Origin: Rhynchospora pubera | Lineage: Eukaryota; Streptophyta; Magnoliopsida; Poales; Cyperaceae | Assembly: GCA_028095005.1 (NCBI GenBank) | Contig: CM051460.1 | Span: 284,682,238 to 284,746,237 of the forward strand | Direction: 5' to 3' | DNA length: 64,000 nt | Shown here: piece after piece, positions 22,525 to 34,643 of the stretch | Layout of the letters: each line of letters begins with the position of its first letter | Numbering within the stretch: position 1 is the first letter of the stretch | Notes under the pieces: generated by a model | Database searches by the model: none | The model's input: the letters and a program-made list of their open reading frames with translations, nothing else | What the model was told of the DNA's origin: nothing | Position numbers and translations under genes: made by a program

Positions 22525-23888
22525 AATAAATTGGTAAAGGTTCTCTAATAATTTTAAAATAATAGTTTTAAAGTAAATAAATAAATTTAATTTGAGTAAA
22601 AAATACCGTAAATATTTCGAAATCCCCACAAATAAAAATTTAAGATCTATAATGAGAAAAATAGAGATGTTCGAAAATTATTTAGATTATTTTATAAGTC
22701 TATAATTAAAATATTTTATGCCACCGAATTGTGCACATTTTTGTGAGTATGTATATAAAATTGTATAGCTAAATATTTTCTCAAAGGGCTTCAAATTATT
22801 TAAAAAGTAATGCTAATCGATAGATTTCTAAATTTACTCGCATGAAAGGTATTGAAAAGCCAAATCCCATTGCAATGATAATAACTGATGAATCCAATTA
22901 AAGGGAGATAAAAAAAACACAATCATCTTATAAATTTCTTCAGTTTGAATTACATTAACTGATGAATTCAATTAAACAACCTTATTTTGGTCAACAAAGA
23001 TAAACAAAACAGCCAGCAACTTCAATTTCTGATCAAACGTTCGGTTTTTTTCAGGAACTAGTAGTTGTACAAGGGGCAAAACTGGAAATTAAAGGAATAT
23101 AACGAGAATATTCATTTCTCTCAACTCACCCAACTAGGAACTTTACATAACGACCTTTTACTGAAATATTGAATTTGTAACTGACACAAATATGTCTCAA
23201 AATTCAAACAATTTAATCAACTCCACCAAAATGTACCATCCACTAAGTTATCCCAACACCACTGTAGTACGCGGGTGCCATATGCAAAAATTGTGGTCTC
23301 TAGAAGTACATTGTGCTACAGAGATTTCACCTTTACCGTAATTTTGTGAAGAAATTTCACAATTGATGAACATAAAAATATTACTCTTCGGAAACAGATT
23401 GATACAAACATAAAGGAAAACAGTACGAGCATTGAGTTCTGTAAAATTCCACTGTAAAATTAAAGCTTTTCTAGTCCTATGATCAAATGTTTTCATATGG
23501 ATCAAATAGGCATGAAATCAAATCCAGCAAAAACAAAGGTCTAATGAGTGAGGAATGATACTTTAAGCACAAAACAATAAATATGCATAATGCTGATAGC
23601 CACAATAATAATATAATAATTTACAAAAATATTTTGGCCAAAACATCCATCACCGTAAAAGCTCAAACCAAATAGAGATCTTCAAAAATGTCACAACAAG
23701 TTAGATATTTAACTACATTTCAGTATTGTTACCACATGCATATAACTAAATCCCAAGAAACGCTCATAAAAATTTAAACATATCTGAGTCGTCTACACTA
23801 CATTAAAATAAATAAGACATTCTAAGTTAGATCCTGATTAGAGGCCACCTCTTCAACCAAACCAAAGAGGTGCCTCAATAGTTTTTAA
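22525..23888 (-). repeat. DREB2-like module, AT-rich spacer and 3' flank, copy 3
   Basis: Matches 18095-19470 closely over its whole length with small indels, so copies 2 and 3 arose from a recent duplication of the entire module. Confidence 0.8.
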
Positions 23889-24825
23889 ATTATGTGCAAA
23901 CCGACCAATCATCAGTTGGGCTCATAAATTTAGAATTGGTATTTTTCAGCCCTTCGTTCCATGACACCAGATCTATCTTGATTCTCATCCACCTCGTATA
24001 CACAACAGGCAATTTCGTACGGTCCTCAATAGTTTCTAAATTATCGAATATTTCATGATCCAGGCTCTTCTCCAACCCATGAAGCAACTCTTCCTTGGGC
24101 ACATGATCCAGGCTAATGCACATCTAAGTCGTTCTCTGCTTCAGTTGGGCTCATGTATAGAGAGCCAACCGAGGAATCTGCCAATGCAATGCCAGAGTTA
24201 GATGGATCTGCATCAATCATCTTCAACATCTCATAAACATCGAAGCCGACATCATCTTCTTGCAGCTTCTCAGTAAGGCCAAAATTGTCGAATGATTCAT
24301 GATGCCGACCTTCTTCAATCCCTTTAAGCAACTCCAGGTTGAGGCCATCAGCTTCAATGCTCGACACATCTAAATTTTCTCTTGGTCCACCATCGTCAGT
24401 ACTCATTCCTTCATACTGGTTTGTGGTGGATGTTGTGGATTCACAAAATGAGGAAGTCCCGGGAGGTTAATTGGGGAAGTTCAGACTGGCTACTGGGCGA
24501 TATATAGCTCTGGCAGCCTCGTCATAAGCTTGCAGAGCATGAACAGCTGTCGGGAAAGTACAAGCCAGAGATGGCCTCCCTTATTGGGTTGACAGATCTC
24601 AACAACCCATTTCCCCGGGACACGCTGCCTCACTCCCCGGTATTTGAATTGGGCATTCTCAGGCCCGCCTTTTCCTGCATGCATCTTTCTTTGATTCCTT
24701 AGCGGGTATTTTCGAGTCGGTTATCTACAGCAGACTCCAATGGCTGGTTTAGCTCCCTCCACTTTGGCAGCATTTCAACAACCTAATTTGGGCATGTGCA
24801 GGGCCTACACTGCTTCTTTTGCCTA
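23889..24825 (-). pseudogene. DREB2-like AP2/ERF pseudogene, copy 3
   Basis: From 24684 downward: GKGGPENAQFKYRGVRQRV, with the AP2 Trp kept (GKWVVEI). One base is lost near 24560, just after HLWL, which destroys the rest of the AP2 domain. A Gln codon becomes a stop near 24467 (after LNFPN in the family alignment). The C-terminal region is open again at 24113-24406, then frameshifted like copy 2. Copies 2 and 3 share the 2-base shortfall near the end, so that lesion predates their duplication, while the AP2 lesions arose separately. Confidence 0.8.
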
Positions 24826-25429
24826 GATATAAAAACCAGAAAACATAGACCAATCAATTATCCTGGAGTTATTAAGTCAGGAAATATTTCAAACCATTAT
24901 GCAGGGACATATATAACAGGACAATTCAATATACATTATATTTAAAATACCTAAACAAAGACAAAAACTCGAGCAAAATTGATAATAACATCCAGGCTTT
25001 GTACTTGTAGACAATCTTACCAGGGTTACTAATGGTGGAAAAATTAGAATTTCGAAAATGGTTCATAGAATAAGACTCTGTACACAGTACTAGTACTAGT
25101 ACCCAAACAATTGGTACTGGTACATTGCACAATCTGGTATTAGCACAACAGCCACTCTTTCAGTTACTTGCAGCTATTGATCTGTATCGGTACTGGTTAT
25201 TGCACAATTTCATATAGCAAATTAGCATAAATTACGTGCAGTTACTGATTTCTGAGCTTTGTTGTCATCTAAACAATAACCAAGATTACATATCGGTAAT
25301 AAAACTAAGATTATCAAAAGTGGAGGACAGGTATGAGTACCATAAGATCAAACAACCTTGTCTAGAATGTGGACAACCAGAAATTAGACTTTTACCACCA
25401 TCAACCTTTTCTCCTTCCATTCCAGTGGG
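24826..25429 (-). repeat. DREB2-like module, 5' flank, copy 3
   Basis: Matches 20441-21040, including the AGTAC cluster at about 25085-25122. Confidence 0.7.
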
Positions 25430-26040
25430 ATCCGTTAAGCACAGAAGTCACAGAATTCAGTTTTTTAAAGCTTTCTTCACCATCCGTTGAGAACGGAACT
25501 AAACTCCAGTTGTTTGTTTGAGGACGAATGCAAATCCGTTAGCACGGAAGTCACAGAATTCGGCTTTATAAAGCTTACAGCAGCATCCATTGAGAACTGG
25601 TCTCAACCCATTTAGAACGGAATTAAACTCAAGTGGGTCCGTCGAAGAACGAATGCAAATCCGTTAAAAAACTCTGCACCATAAGTTAAGAACGGATCTC
25701 AGTCCGTTTGAACGGAATATAACTCGAATCCGTTGAAAACGGAGTTCAGCTTTGTAAAACCTCTACGCATCATCCGTTGAGAACGGATCGTATTTACGGA
25801 AGACACAGAATTCAGCTTTTTGAAAAAACCTTTCTGCACCATCCGTTGAGAACGGACCTTTATCCATTTAGAACAGAAGTCACAGAATTCAGTTTATTAA
25901 AACCTTTGTGCACCATCCATTGAGAACGGATCTTAATCCGTTAAGGCGGAAGTCACAGAATTAGCGTTTTAAAAACCTTTCTGCACCATCCGTTAAGAAC
26001 GAAACTTAATTCGTTAAGACGGAAGTTACAGAATTCTGTT
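25430..26040. repeat. Dyad minisatellite, block S3 (about 8 units)
   Basis: Same unit as S2. It ends abruptly at 26040 in unrelated sequence. Confidence 0.9.
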
Positions 26041-27404
26041 TAGGCTATAAAGTCTGACGGCTACGAGGGAGGGAGAGAGGGAGCTTCAGATCGGACGAAA
26101 CCGTAGATGGACAGGAGCCATGGATACGAGAGTAGATCCGTGTGAGGACTGAGGACATGACAGAAAGGGGAGAAATGAGGCGATGGCTGTGACCAGTGAG
26201 GCGGCGCCATCGAGAAAAAGGAGTGAAGTCAAGTGCCGTATGAGGCGGCGAGAAAATTGACAAAAACCCCCTATCAAAAAAAAAAAAAGAAAAGAAAAGA
26301 AAAGGAGCGCAGCCCAACTCATAAAGGTCCAATTATTCTTTAAGTTTTGTTCGGTCACGCCCATAAAATTGTAATGGCCCAACAATGAGCTTAGTGTCTA
26401 TTGCTCTAGTCCAGATTCCAGAACCAGATTATAAATCAAATTTCATTTTTAGGAAACTGTCCAAAAAGTTTGAAAACAAAACTCTCTTATCTCTATATAG
26501 TATAAAGTTCCACATGATTGATAAACTTACTATATTCCAAAAATGTAAGGTTTACACCGGTTATACAGAACCCCAAATGGAAATGCTTGGGAGTGTATGC
26601 TTGTGGATTGCATGGTTCCAATCTAAGTCCAAAAAAAATGCAATTTATTGTTACTGTCCGATTTACCAGAAAAAAAAAAACCTAGTTCGGTTGCGATGGT
26701 GCAAACGCCAAAGTTGTAGGCAACATGTAATTGTTGCAAATGACCAATTCAGAATTGAAATCCAAAAATATATTTGTCACGGCGAAACAAAATAAATCAG
26801 AAAAGGTTATGGCCAAAAAAAAAAAAAAGATTTTAATACCTATTCAAATACCAATACTGATAACATGTTTGAACACATGTTAATACCAATGGTGGGTATG
26901 GGCACTACTAATACCGATAACAGGTTTAATCACATGTCAAATACCAATGGTACTTGATGGTACAACATTACAACTTAATTGACCATCAAGTAATGGTTCT
27001 TTCAAAAAGAGACCAAAAATTATCATTGAATAGGACAAGCAAGATAAGATTGATGAGAAAGATCGACGATCGCAAGATCACGCGAATCAATCCCAAAGAC
27101 TCACAACTATGCACCTCGATGGTACAACATAATTGACCATTAAAGAGGGCAAGTATGGAGAGACTGAAGAGAAAGGTTGATGATCACATGGCGACGTGAA
27201 TCCAACTCAAAAAATAATCATTCTGCACATAGATGGAAAAATAAGAAGCAAGCAAAAATTGGTTGGAAAAAATCAGGCCAAAATATTGACCAACTAAAAC
27301 CGATTAAAAAATCGGCCAAGGGCAAGAAGAAATCTGAGGACAAACAAGAAAATATTTTTGAAGAAATTATAAGCAAGTTAGGATTTTCTATATCCACAAT
27401 CCTA
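26041..27404. other. Unassigned DNA with poly-A tracts and a possible decayed retroelement 3' region
   Basis: 26041-26380 is GC-richer with open minus frames but no recognisable domain. 26820-26960 has tandem-like 'accaatggt'/'acatgtt' motifs. 27177-27404 is a lysine-rich plus frame running up to a polypurine tract at about 27411. It may be a decayed retroelement C-terminus, but no Copia motif is visible. Confidence 0.35.
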
Positions 27405-27499
27405 ATTTGAGGGGGAGTGCTGAAACGTTATGTATTTAGAATAGGCTTAGAGTAGGAATCCGTTGTGTATTCCAACAATAAAATAGACAAGATGTCTAT
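27405..27499 (+). mobile_element. Remnant of an LTR element: polypurine tract and LTR start
   Basis: TTTGAGGGGGAGTG is followed by TGCTGAAACG, the layout of a Copia polypurine tract and 3' LTR start (compare TGTTGAAATT at 17270). The LTR is not complete: a MITE begins at 27509, and after it the sequence soon becomes a DREB2-like fragment. Confidence 0.4.
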
Positions 27500-27508
27500 A
27501 TATATGTA

Positions 27509-27936
27509 GAGGAATGCTTCGCTACCAACATTTTAGTTGCCCTCAAATGTCAACATTTTGCTATTAAGTTATTTTTTTAATTTAAAATTGAAACGTTAAA
27601 TCTAAACCGTTAATCTTATTTAGTTTAACGAGCGATGCATTTTCATATAAGTTTTGTAAATTTTGAAATTTATTTGATACTTAATCAATAGATAGAAAAA
27701 CAAACGAACCTTGTTAACTATAATATATTCGTTCTAATACGTCCATGTTTTAGCCTTTGACTGAGTATCAAATAAACTATAAAATTTACAAAACTTATAT
27801 GAAAACATATCGCTCATTAAAGTAAATAAAATCAACGGTTTGGATTTAATGTTTGAATTTTAAAATATTTAAAACTAACTAAATAGCAAAATGTTGGTAT
27901 TTGGACAATCAAAATGTTGGTAGCGGAACCTTCCTC
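27509..27936. mobile_element. Mutator-type MITE (428 bp)
   Basis: Terminal inverted repeats start GAGGAAtGcTTCGCTACCAACATTTT on the left and GAGGAAggTTCCGCTACCAA on the inverted right end. The inner part is also largely self-complementary (ATATAAGTTTTGTAAATTTT near 27647 and its reverse near 27783). The 9 bp flanks ATATATGTA (27500-27508) and ATAAATGTA (27937-27945) match 8/9, as expected for Mutator-like elements. There is no ORF. Confidence 0.8.
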
Positions 27937-28023
27937 ATAAATGTATAACTTTGTTCATAAAGAAATTGACTGAGAAAAAAGCAATAAACCAAAATTATTG
28001 TTCATAAAAAATAATTAGTGTTT

Positions 28024-28253
28024 GTATTGTAACTGAGTTTGTTCATCAGCTTCGACGCTCGACACATTCAAGTTTCCTCTTGGTCCACCATCGTCAGCAC
28101 TCATTCCTTCATACTGGTTTATGGTGGATGTTGTGGATTCACAAAACGGGGAAGGCTCGAGAGGCTGATCAGGGAAGTTCAGACGGGCTACTGGGCCATA
28201 CATCGCTCTGGCAGCCCCGTCATAAGCTTGTGCAGATTAAACAGCTGTTGGAA
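28024..28253 (-). pseudogene. DREB2-like AP2/ERF pseudogene, copy 4 (fragment)
   Basis: Holds the second half of the AP2 domain: FPTAV, a stop, then SAQAYDGAARAMYGPVARLN in the family frame. The following Ser/Thr-rich linker runs to about the same point where copy 1 broke (SSVEAD). The DNA-binding half and the acidic C-terminus are missing. The left end is unrelated AT-rich sequence, the right end the usual 5' flank. Confidence 0.75.
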
Positions 28254-28822
28254 AACTATCGTTCAAACTGTTATGTAGAGACATATATGAACTGGACAAT
28301 TCAATATACATTATATTTAAAAATTACTAAATGAAGACAAAAACTTAAGCACAATTGATAATAAGATCTAGGCTTTGTACTTGTAGACAATCTTACTTTG
28401 GTTACTAACGGTGGAAAATAAGAATTTCTAAAAGTTAGTGGGTTTCATAGAATAGGACTCTGTACACAGTACCAGTACTAGTACCCAAACCATTGGTACT
28501 GGTACAATGCACTTGCACAATTCTGATACTAGCACAACAGCCCCTCTTTCAGTTACTTGCAGCTATTGAATTGTATCGGTACTGATTAGTTGCACAATTT
28601 GATATAGCAAATTAGCATAAATTACGTGCAGTTACTGATTTATGAGCTTTGTTGTCATCTAAACAAGAACCAAGATTAATTACATATCGATCGGTAACAA
28701 GACCAAAATCATCAAAAGTCGAGGACAGGTATGACCATAAGATCAAACAACCTTATGTAGAATGTGGGCAACCAGTAATTAGACATTTACCACCATCGAC
28801 CTTTTCTCCTACCATTCCAGTG
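28254..28822 (-). repeat. DREB2-like module, 5' flank, copy 4
   Basis: Matches the flanks of copies 2, 3 and 5, including the AGTAC cluster near 28462-28500. The first part of the AP2 gene body has been deleted, so the flank starts inside the gene. Confidence 0.7.
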
Positions 28823-29610
28823 GGATCCATTTGACAAAGGATGCAAATCCATTAAGCTCGGAAGTCACAGAATTCAGTTTTTTAAAGCTTTCTGCAGCAT
28901 CCGTTGAGAACGGAACATAACCCGTTTAGAACGGAAAGTAAACTCCAGTGGGTCCGTTTGAGGACAAATGGAAATCCGTTAAGCATGGAAGTCGCAGAAT
29001 TCGGTTTTTAAAAGCTTTCGGCAGCATCCGTTGAGAACGGATTTCAACTCGTTTAGAACGGAATTAAACTCCAGTGGTTCCGTTGAAGAACGAATGCAAA
29101 TCCGTTAAAAAATCTCCACCATAAGTTTAGAACGGATCTTAATCCGTTAGAACGGAATAGAAAATACGTTGAGAACGGAGTTCAGTTTTTTAAAACCTCT
29201 CTGCATCATCCGTTGATAAAGGATCTTATTTGACGGAAGACACAGAATTCAGTTTTACAAAACCTGTCTGCACCGTCCGTTGAGAACGGAACATAATCCG
29301 TTAAGACTGAAGTCTCAGATTTCAGATTTTTAAAACGTCTGCACGTCCGTTGAGAACGGATCATAATCCGGTTAGAACGGAAATCACAGAAATCAGTTTA
29401 TTAAAACCTTTATGCACCATTGGTTGAGAACGGATCAGAATCCGTTAAGACGGAAGTTACAGAATTCAGTTTTTAAAACCCTTTCTGAACCATCCGTTGG
29501 GAACGAATCTTAATTCGTTAAGAAGGAAGTCACAGAATTCAGTTTAATCTGCACCATCCGTTGTGAACGGAAGTGAAAAATCTCGTTTCCATTTTGAACG
29601 GAAGAGCGGG
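28823..29610. repeat. Dyad minisatellite, block S4 (about 10 units)
   Basis: Same 74-76 bp unit as in S2, followed by a short tail (29620-29740) matching 10420-10510. Confidence 0.9.
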
Positions 29611-30283
29611 ATCTGGTATTCTGGTTTGATCCAGGATGTGTTAATGGTGAGAAACAGGATTGAAGGAGATACCGAGAGGGTGGTGGCAGTGCCTTTCACT
29701 GATACAAAAAGTACGAAATATATTAGTGGTCGTCTGCTGACAGTTAATTACTAGTAAGGACCTAACGGCCAGAATTGTTACAGCCATATATTAGTGGTCG
29801 TCTGCTGACAGTTAGTGGCTCCTAGCAAGGTTGCTAGCTTGTCACAATTTGATTAGTCTGGCATGAAGATCGGCATGGTGGCACACAGTGTTAATCCTGT
29901 CAATTTCTGGTTTATGCACAGGTTAAGAGAAAGCATATAACAGTTACGGATAACACATGTACACTCCAAATTTTTATTAAACATTTTTTAGTGCCAAAAA
30001 GTACAAAATTATTTCATCAACCAAAGCTAAATTCAGCTGTATGATGTCGTGTTAATAGTAAAAAAATAATATATTGTTCCTCTCCTGTTCTGTAGTCGCT
30101 ACTTATCATTAAAAACAAACACTTGCCGGTTGTTTTAGCATCTACCCAAGGACCCACAACATTGTATGTACCAGAATTTATTATATACTGTCTCAAGATT
30201 GGAATCCTTTTGCTTCTTTTTTCCTTCTCTCTTTTTCCCCTTATTGCATTGGAATCTTCAATTGGTGTAATTTGAGCACTCAC
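29611..30283. other. Minisatellite tail, then NPF intron sequence
   Basis: 29620-29740 is the module tail. 29755-29835 has a short direct duplication ('tattagtggtcgtctgctga', twice). About 29900-30283 reads as intron sequence downstream of the NPF exon at 30284 on the minus strand; the open minus frame 30017-30301 runs through the splice donor and is not a gene. Confidence 0.45.
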
Positions 30284-30501
30284 AAGAAGATTGATGGTCA
30301 TGAAAATAGCAATGGTTCAGTAACGACCGAGATATGCATCAGCCAGAAAGCCACCAAGCACTGATGAGGCCTGAGATATCCCCAAAAAGGTGTTGACAGT
30401 ATTTGCTGAGCTCGTGAAGGGACGGTGCATGACATAGAACATGAATGCCACCTTGTTCACGGACTGGCCAAAATATGCCATTCACTCAGCCATCTCATTT
30501 C
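30284..30501 (-). pseudogene. NPF transporter pseudogene, N-terminal exon
   Basis: 218-base exon bounded by AG (30502-30503) and GT (30282-30283, consensus GTGAGT). It encodes the NPF N-terminal stretch around MAYFGQSVNKVAFMFYVMHR, then NTFLGISQASSVLGGFLADA and YLGRY. It has two in-frame TGA stops: one just before MAYFG where the family has Arg (CGA to TGA is one change), and one after YLGRY where the family has Trp. It fits as the exon upstream of 17708-17892 and is on the same strand. The 12.4 kb between them is DREB2-like and minisatellite sequence, so this is probably one gene split by expansion of the array. Confidence 0.8.
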
Positions 30502-30540
30502 CTGTTTGATTAGATATTGAGGAATAAATGCTCAAATAAA

Positions 30541-31156
30541 TCAGGAAATAAAAACCAGAAAACATAGATCAATCAATTATCCTGGAGTTAATAAGTCAGG
30601 AAATATCGTTCAGACTGTTATGTAGAAACATTTATAAACTGGACAATTCAATATACATTATATTTAAAATAATTAAACAAAGACAAAGACTTAAGCACAA
30701 TTGATAATATGATCCAGGCTTTATACTTGTAGACAATATTACTTGGTTTACTAATAGTCGAAAATTAGAATTTCGAAAAGTTACTTAGTGGGTTTCATAG
30801 AATAGGACTCTGTACACTGTACCAGTACTAGTACCCGAACAATTGGTACTGGTACATTGCATAATCTGGTACTAGCACAACAGCCCCTCTTTCAGCTACT
30901 TGCAGCTATTGATTTGTATCGGTACTGGTTAGTTGCACAATTTCATATAGCAAATTAGCATAAATTACGTGCAATTACTGTTTTATGAGCTTTGTTGTCA
31001 TCTAAACATGAACCAAGGTTACATATCGGTAACAAAACCAAGATTATCAAAAGTGGAGGACAGGTGTGACCATAAGATCAAACAACCTTCTCTAGAATGT
31101 GGACAACCAGAAATCAGACATTTACCACAATGGACCTTTTCTCCTTCCATTCCAGT
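30541..31156 (-). repeat. DREB2-like module, 5' flank, copy 5 (gene body absent)
   Basis: Same flank as in copies 2-4, with the AGTAC cluster near 30816-30855. It directly abuts the DNA beside the NPF exon, so the gene body was deleted or never copied. Confidence 0.7.
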
Positions 31157-32060
31157 GGGATCCGTTTGAGAGCGGATGCAAATCCGTTAAGCACAGAAGT
31201 CACAGAAATCAGTTTTTTAAAGCTTTCTGCACCATCCGCTGAGAAAGGAATTCAACCCGTTTAGAACGGAATTAAATTCCAGTGGGTCTATTTGAGGACG
31301 AATGCAAATCCGTTAAGCACGGAAATCCCAGGATTCGGGTTTTTAAGCTTTCTTCAGCATCTGTTGAGAACGGATCTAAACCTGTTTAGAACGGAATTAA
31401 ACTCCGGTGGGTCCATTGAAGAACGAATGCAAATCCGTTAAAAAATTTCTGCACCATACATTGAGAACGGATCTCAATCCATTAGAACGGAATATAACTC
31501 ATCCGTTGAGAAAGGAGTTCAGTTTTCTAAAACCTCTCTACATCATCCATTTAGAACGGATCCTATTTCGTTAAGACGGAAGATACAGAATTCAGCTTTT
31601 TAAAACCTTTCTGCACCATCCGTTGAGAACGGATCATAATACGTTAAGACGGAAGTCACAGATTTCAGCTTTTTATAACCTTTCTGCACCATCCGTTGAG
31701 AATGGATTATAATCCATTTAGAACGAAAATCACAGAATTCAGTTTATTGAAACCCTTATGCACCATTCGTTGAGAACGAACCTAGATCCTTTATGACGGA
31801 AGTCACAGAATTCAGTTTTTTAAAAACCTTTCTAAACCATCCATTGAGAAGGAATCTTAATTCGTTATGAAGGTAGTCACAGAGTTCAATTCATTATGCC
31901 CCATCCGTTGAGAGCGGATTTGAATCCGTTACGACGGAAGTCTAAGATTTCAGCTTTTAAAACCTTTCTGCACCATCCGTTGAGAAGGAATCTTAATCCG
32001 TTTATAACGAAAAGTGAGAAATCTCGTTTCCATTCGGAACGGAAGCACCAGATCCGATTT
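31157..32060. repeat. Dyad minisatellite, block S5 (about 12 units)
   Basis: Longest block. 31471-31676 is nearly identical to S1 (17893-18094). The end at about 31990-32060 contains the same 'agtgagaaatc' junction seen near 10372 and 21640. Confidence 0.9.
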
Positions 32061-32531
32061 GATCCAGGATGTATCTTTTTGTACAGTTCTATAAGGCTTG
32101 ACATTAATTTCTAATTGAGATTTGTATCTTAATGTATCTTTCTTACATCTATACTTTGTTTACCCCAAAATAATCTGGAATTTAGAGTGGAAAACTGTCC
32201 CAGAGGTATTTCTGGAAATTATTTATTTAAAACAATTGACAGTTCCTAATGCAAATAAGATTGTGTTTCTCCTTTTACAAGAAGCGCATGCTTTTTGTGG
32301 ATGATTGCTGAAATCAGGACATTTTGCGTAGCGATATTTCATCAATTATGTTTTTTCCATTCTGATCATAGAGAAACAGAGAATAAATAGCAAACATAAA
32401 ATAGACAAGAAAATAGGGTATAACGATATATTTTTCTAATTTAATTCATTTTAGAAATAAAATTGCCTTTGACGCAACATCCAACACTGGGATTTCAATT
32501 CACAATGATGAAGAAATCATGCATTTTATGT
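32061..32531. other. AT-rich spacer before the tandem duplication
   Basis: No gene or repeat recognised. Confidence 0.4.
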
Positions 32532-32984
32532 GAAACACCACGTTATTTTTGAGACATTTTTAACTAAACACAATTAATCATGTAATTTTTTTTATTAATC
32601 TACCTCTCACAAATGACATTGCTATTATGTCCTTCATCTATATGCTTATCAATTTCAGCATATCCTTCAAAACCGAATGTACAGTTCTCTTTACGAAACG
32701 TTTTCCTTTCAAAAAGAAATTAAATCAGGGCTGATAAGTATCAATCTATAATTTATCATCTCATCATCCTCTAGTAGTTATTAATTGCATTCCATAAAAT
32801 GAAAGAGGGGGGTGAGGATGAGGAGATGATTTCCCTAATGTGTTTTCTATTTTTAGATGAGGAGATGACGGAAAGGAGGATGAGCGAACAACGGAGAGGG
32901 AGGGATGGGGGGAGGGGGTGACGGGGAGGAGGTGAGGGGGGAAGCGGAGGAGTGACACAAAGGGGATAGAGGGAAGAGTGACAC

Positions 32985-33190
32985 ATAACTGTTCTATTTA
33001 ATAAATATTTATATGTACTAACTGTTCTAGTTAAAAACATGACTGAACTATTTAAAAACATAACTATTCTAGTTAAATACATAATTGTTCTAGTTAAATA
33101 TATAACTGTTCTAGTTAAAAACATGATTGTTCTAGTTAAAATACATGACTGTTCTAGTTAAAATATATATTTGTTCTAGTAAATATATAT
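32985..33190. repeat. 22 bp minisatellite (copy A)
   Basis: Tandem units of the form 'tgttctagttaaaaacatga'. Copy B (about 45830-45985) has two fewer units. Confidence 0.75.
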
Positions 33191-33235
33191 AGTATTATAC
33201 TTAATATAGTCTCCTATGTGACTTATCCCTAGTGT

Positions 33236-33420
33236 TCTAAATATGTGTTGTGTCGAGTCGTGGCGTGTCAAACACGCCGTGTTCGGATCATCTCTCGTGT
33301 CATGTCGTGTAGTGTCTAAATCCTAAGAGATGGACACGACACGTGTAAGGACACGTCACGCCTCGTGTCCTCATGCCGTATCTTCTTTAGATGTGTCGTG
33401 CCGTGACGTGTTCAGACACG
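33236..33420. repeat. CGTGTC/GACACG-rich segment
   Basis: Dense short inverted motifs (gtgtcgtg, gacacgacacgtgt) from 'gttctaaatatgtg' to 'cagacacgtt'. Repeated in copy B at about 46018-46207. It resembles the subterminal region of a small DNA transposon, but ends and target duplication were not found. Confidence 0.5.
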
Positions 33421-33896
33421 TTAAAGGGAGATCAAAAGAATTCAATTAAACAACCTTATTTTGGTCAACAAAGATAAACAAAACAGCCAGCAACTTCAAT
33501 TTCTGATCAAACGTTCGGGTTTTTTTTTCAGGAACTAGTTGTTGTGCGAGGGGCAAAACTGGAAATTAAAGGAATATAACGAGAATATTCATTTCTCTCA
33601 ACTCACCCAACTAGGAACTTTACATAACGACCTTTTTACTGAAATATTGAATTTGTAACTGACACAAATGTCTCAAAATTCAAACAATTTAATCAACTCC
33701 ACCAAAATGTACCATCCACTAAGTTATCCCAACACCACTGTAGTACGCGGGTGCCATATGAAAAAATTGTGGTCTCTAGAAGTACATTGTGCTACAGAGA
33801 TTTCACCTTTACCGTAATTTTGTGAAGAAATTTCACAATTGAAGAACATAAAAATATTACTCTTCGGAAACAGATTGGTACAAACATAAAGGAAAA
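33421..33896 (-). repeat. DREB2-like module 3' flank, copy 6A (left part)
   Basis: Matches 18480-18990. The match breaks exactly at the Helitron terminus at 33897 and resumes at 44032, so the Helitron inserted into this module. Confidence 0.8.
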
Positions 33897-34643
33897 CTAG
33901 CTACTGCATCGCGCTTCGCGCAATGAAAGTTGAACCAAAATTGGCCTTTTAATATGTTCCTTGCAATGATAAAAAAAAATGACACAGAAACAATATGGAG
34001 TTACAGATGGTACTATACCAAAGATACGGAAAAAATAATATGTAATAATTTGAATTATCAAGTATAAAGCACAAACAACCAAAATTAGACTCTTAAATAT
34101 AAAGATGCCTTACAATATCAACAGTAACCATCTCTCTTCCCATGTAGGGTTGAACTTTGTTTGCTAATAAAGAAACTACATATTTTTCTGAGCTGAATCT
34201 AGTGAAATGTTATCAATCTGGTCAAGGATTAAGCACCATATAAGCAAGGTTTAAAAAAAGCATATAGAAAGACCAGCATACGTCTATTTAGCTACAATAC
34301 AATACAGGTGCCAATTTAACCAAAATTTTAGTCGTTTTTCGGTGTGCGCATTTTTGTTCAGTCCTCGTATTGGTGTCTAATCATTAAGCATTAAAGCTTT
34401 GGATTTAAAGTTAGCTCTATTAAGCAATCTAGGTCGACCGGGTATAATAACGATTTAAATGGTCCATTAATATACCAGCCAACAACTTCGCAGAAGAAGC
34501 AACACCATTACCACTGACATATTGTCCTTGTTTTCAATTAGTTTGGGTTTGTTTCAATGTGACGGCTTTAATAATTCTAATGAGCCTCTCTATAATGTAT
34601 TTATGTATATTTGAGCGGCAATATAGATTTCATACCCTTGCAG

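Noticed and set aside
26045..26385. Two overlapping minus-strand frames of about 95-99 codons
   Set aside because: Low complexity around a poly-A tract, no conserved motif, and different frames read equally long.
30017..30301. 94-codon minus-strand frame
   Set aside because: It reads through the GTGAGT donor of the NPF exon into intron sequence.
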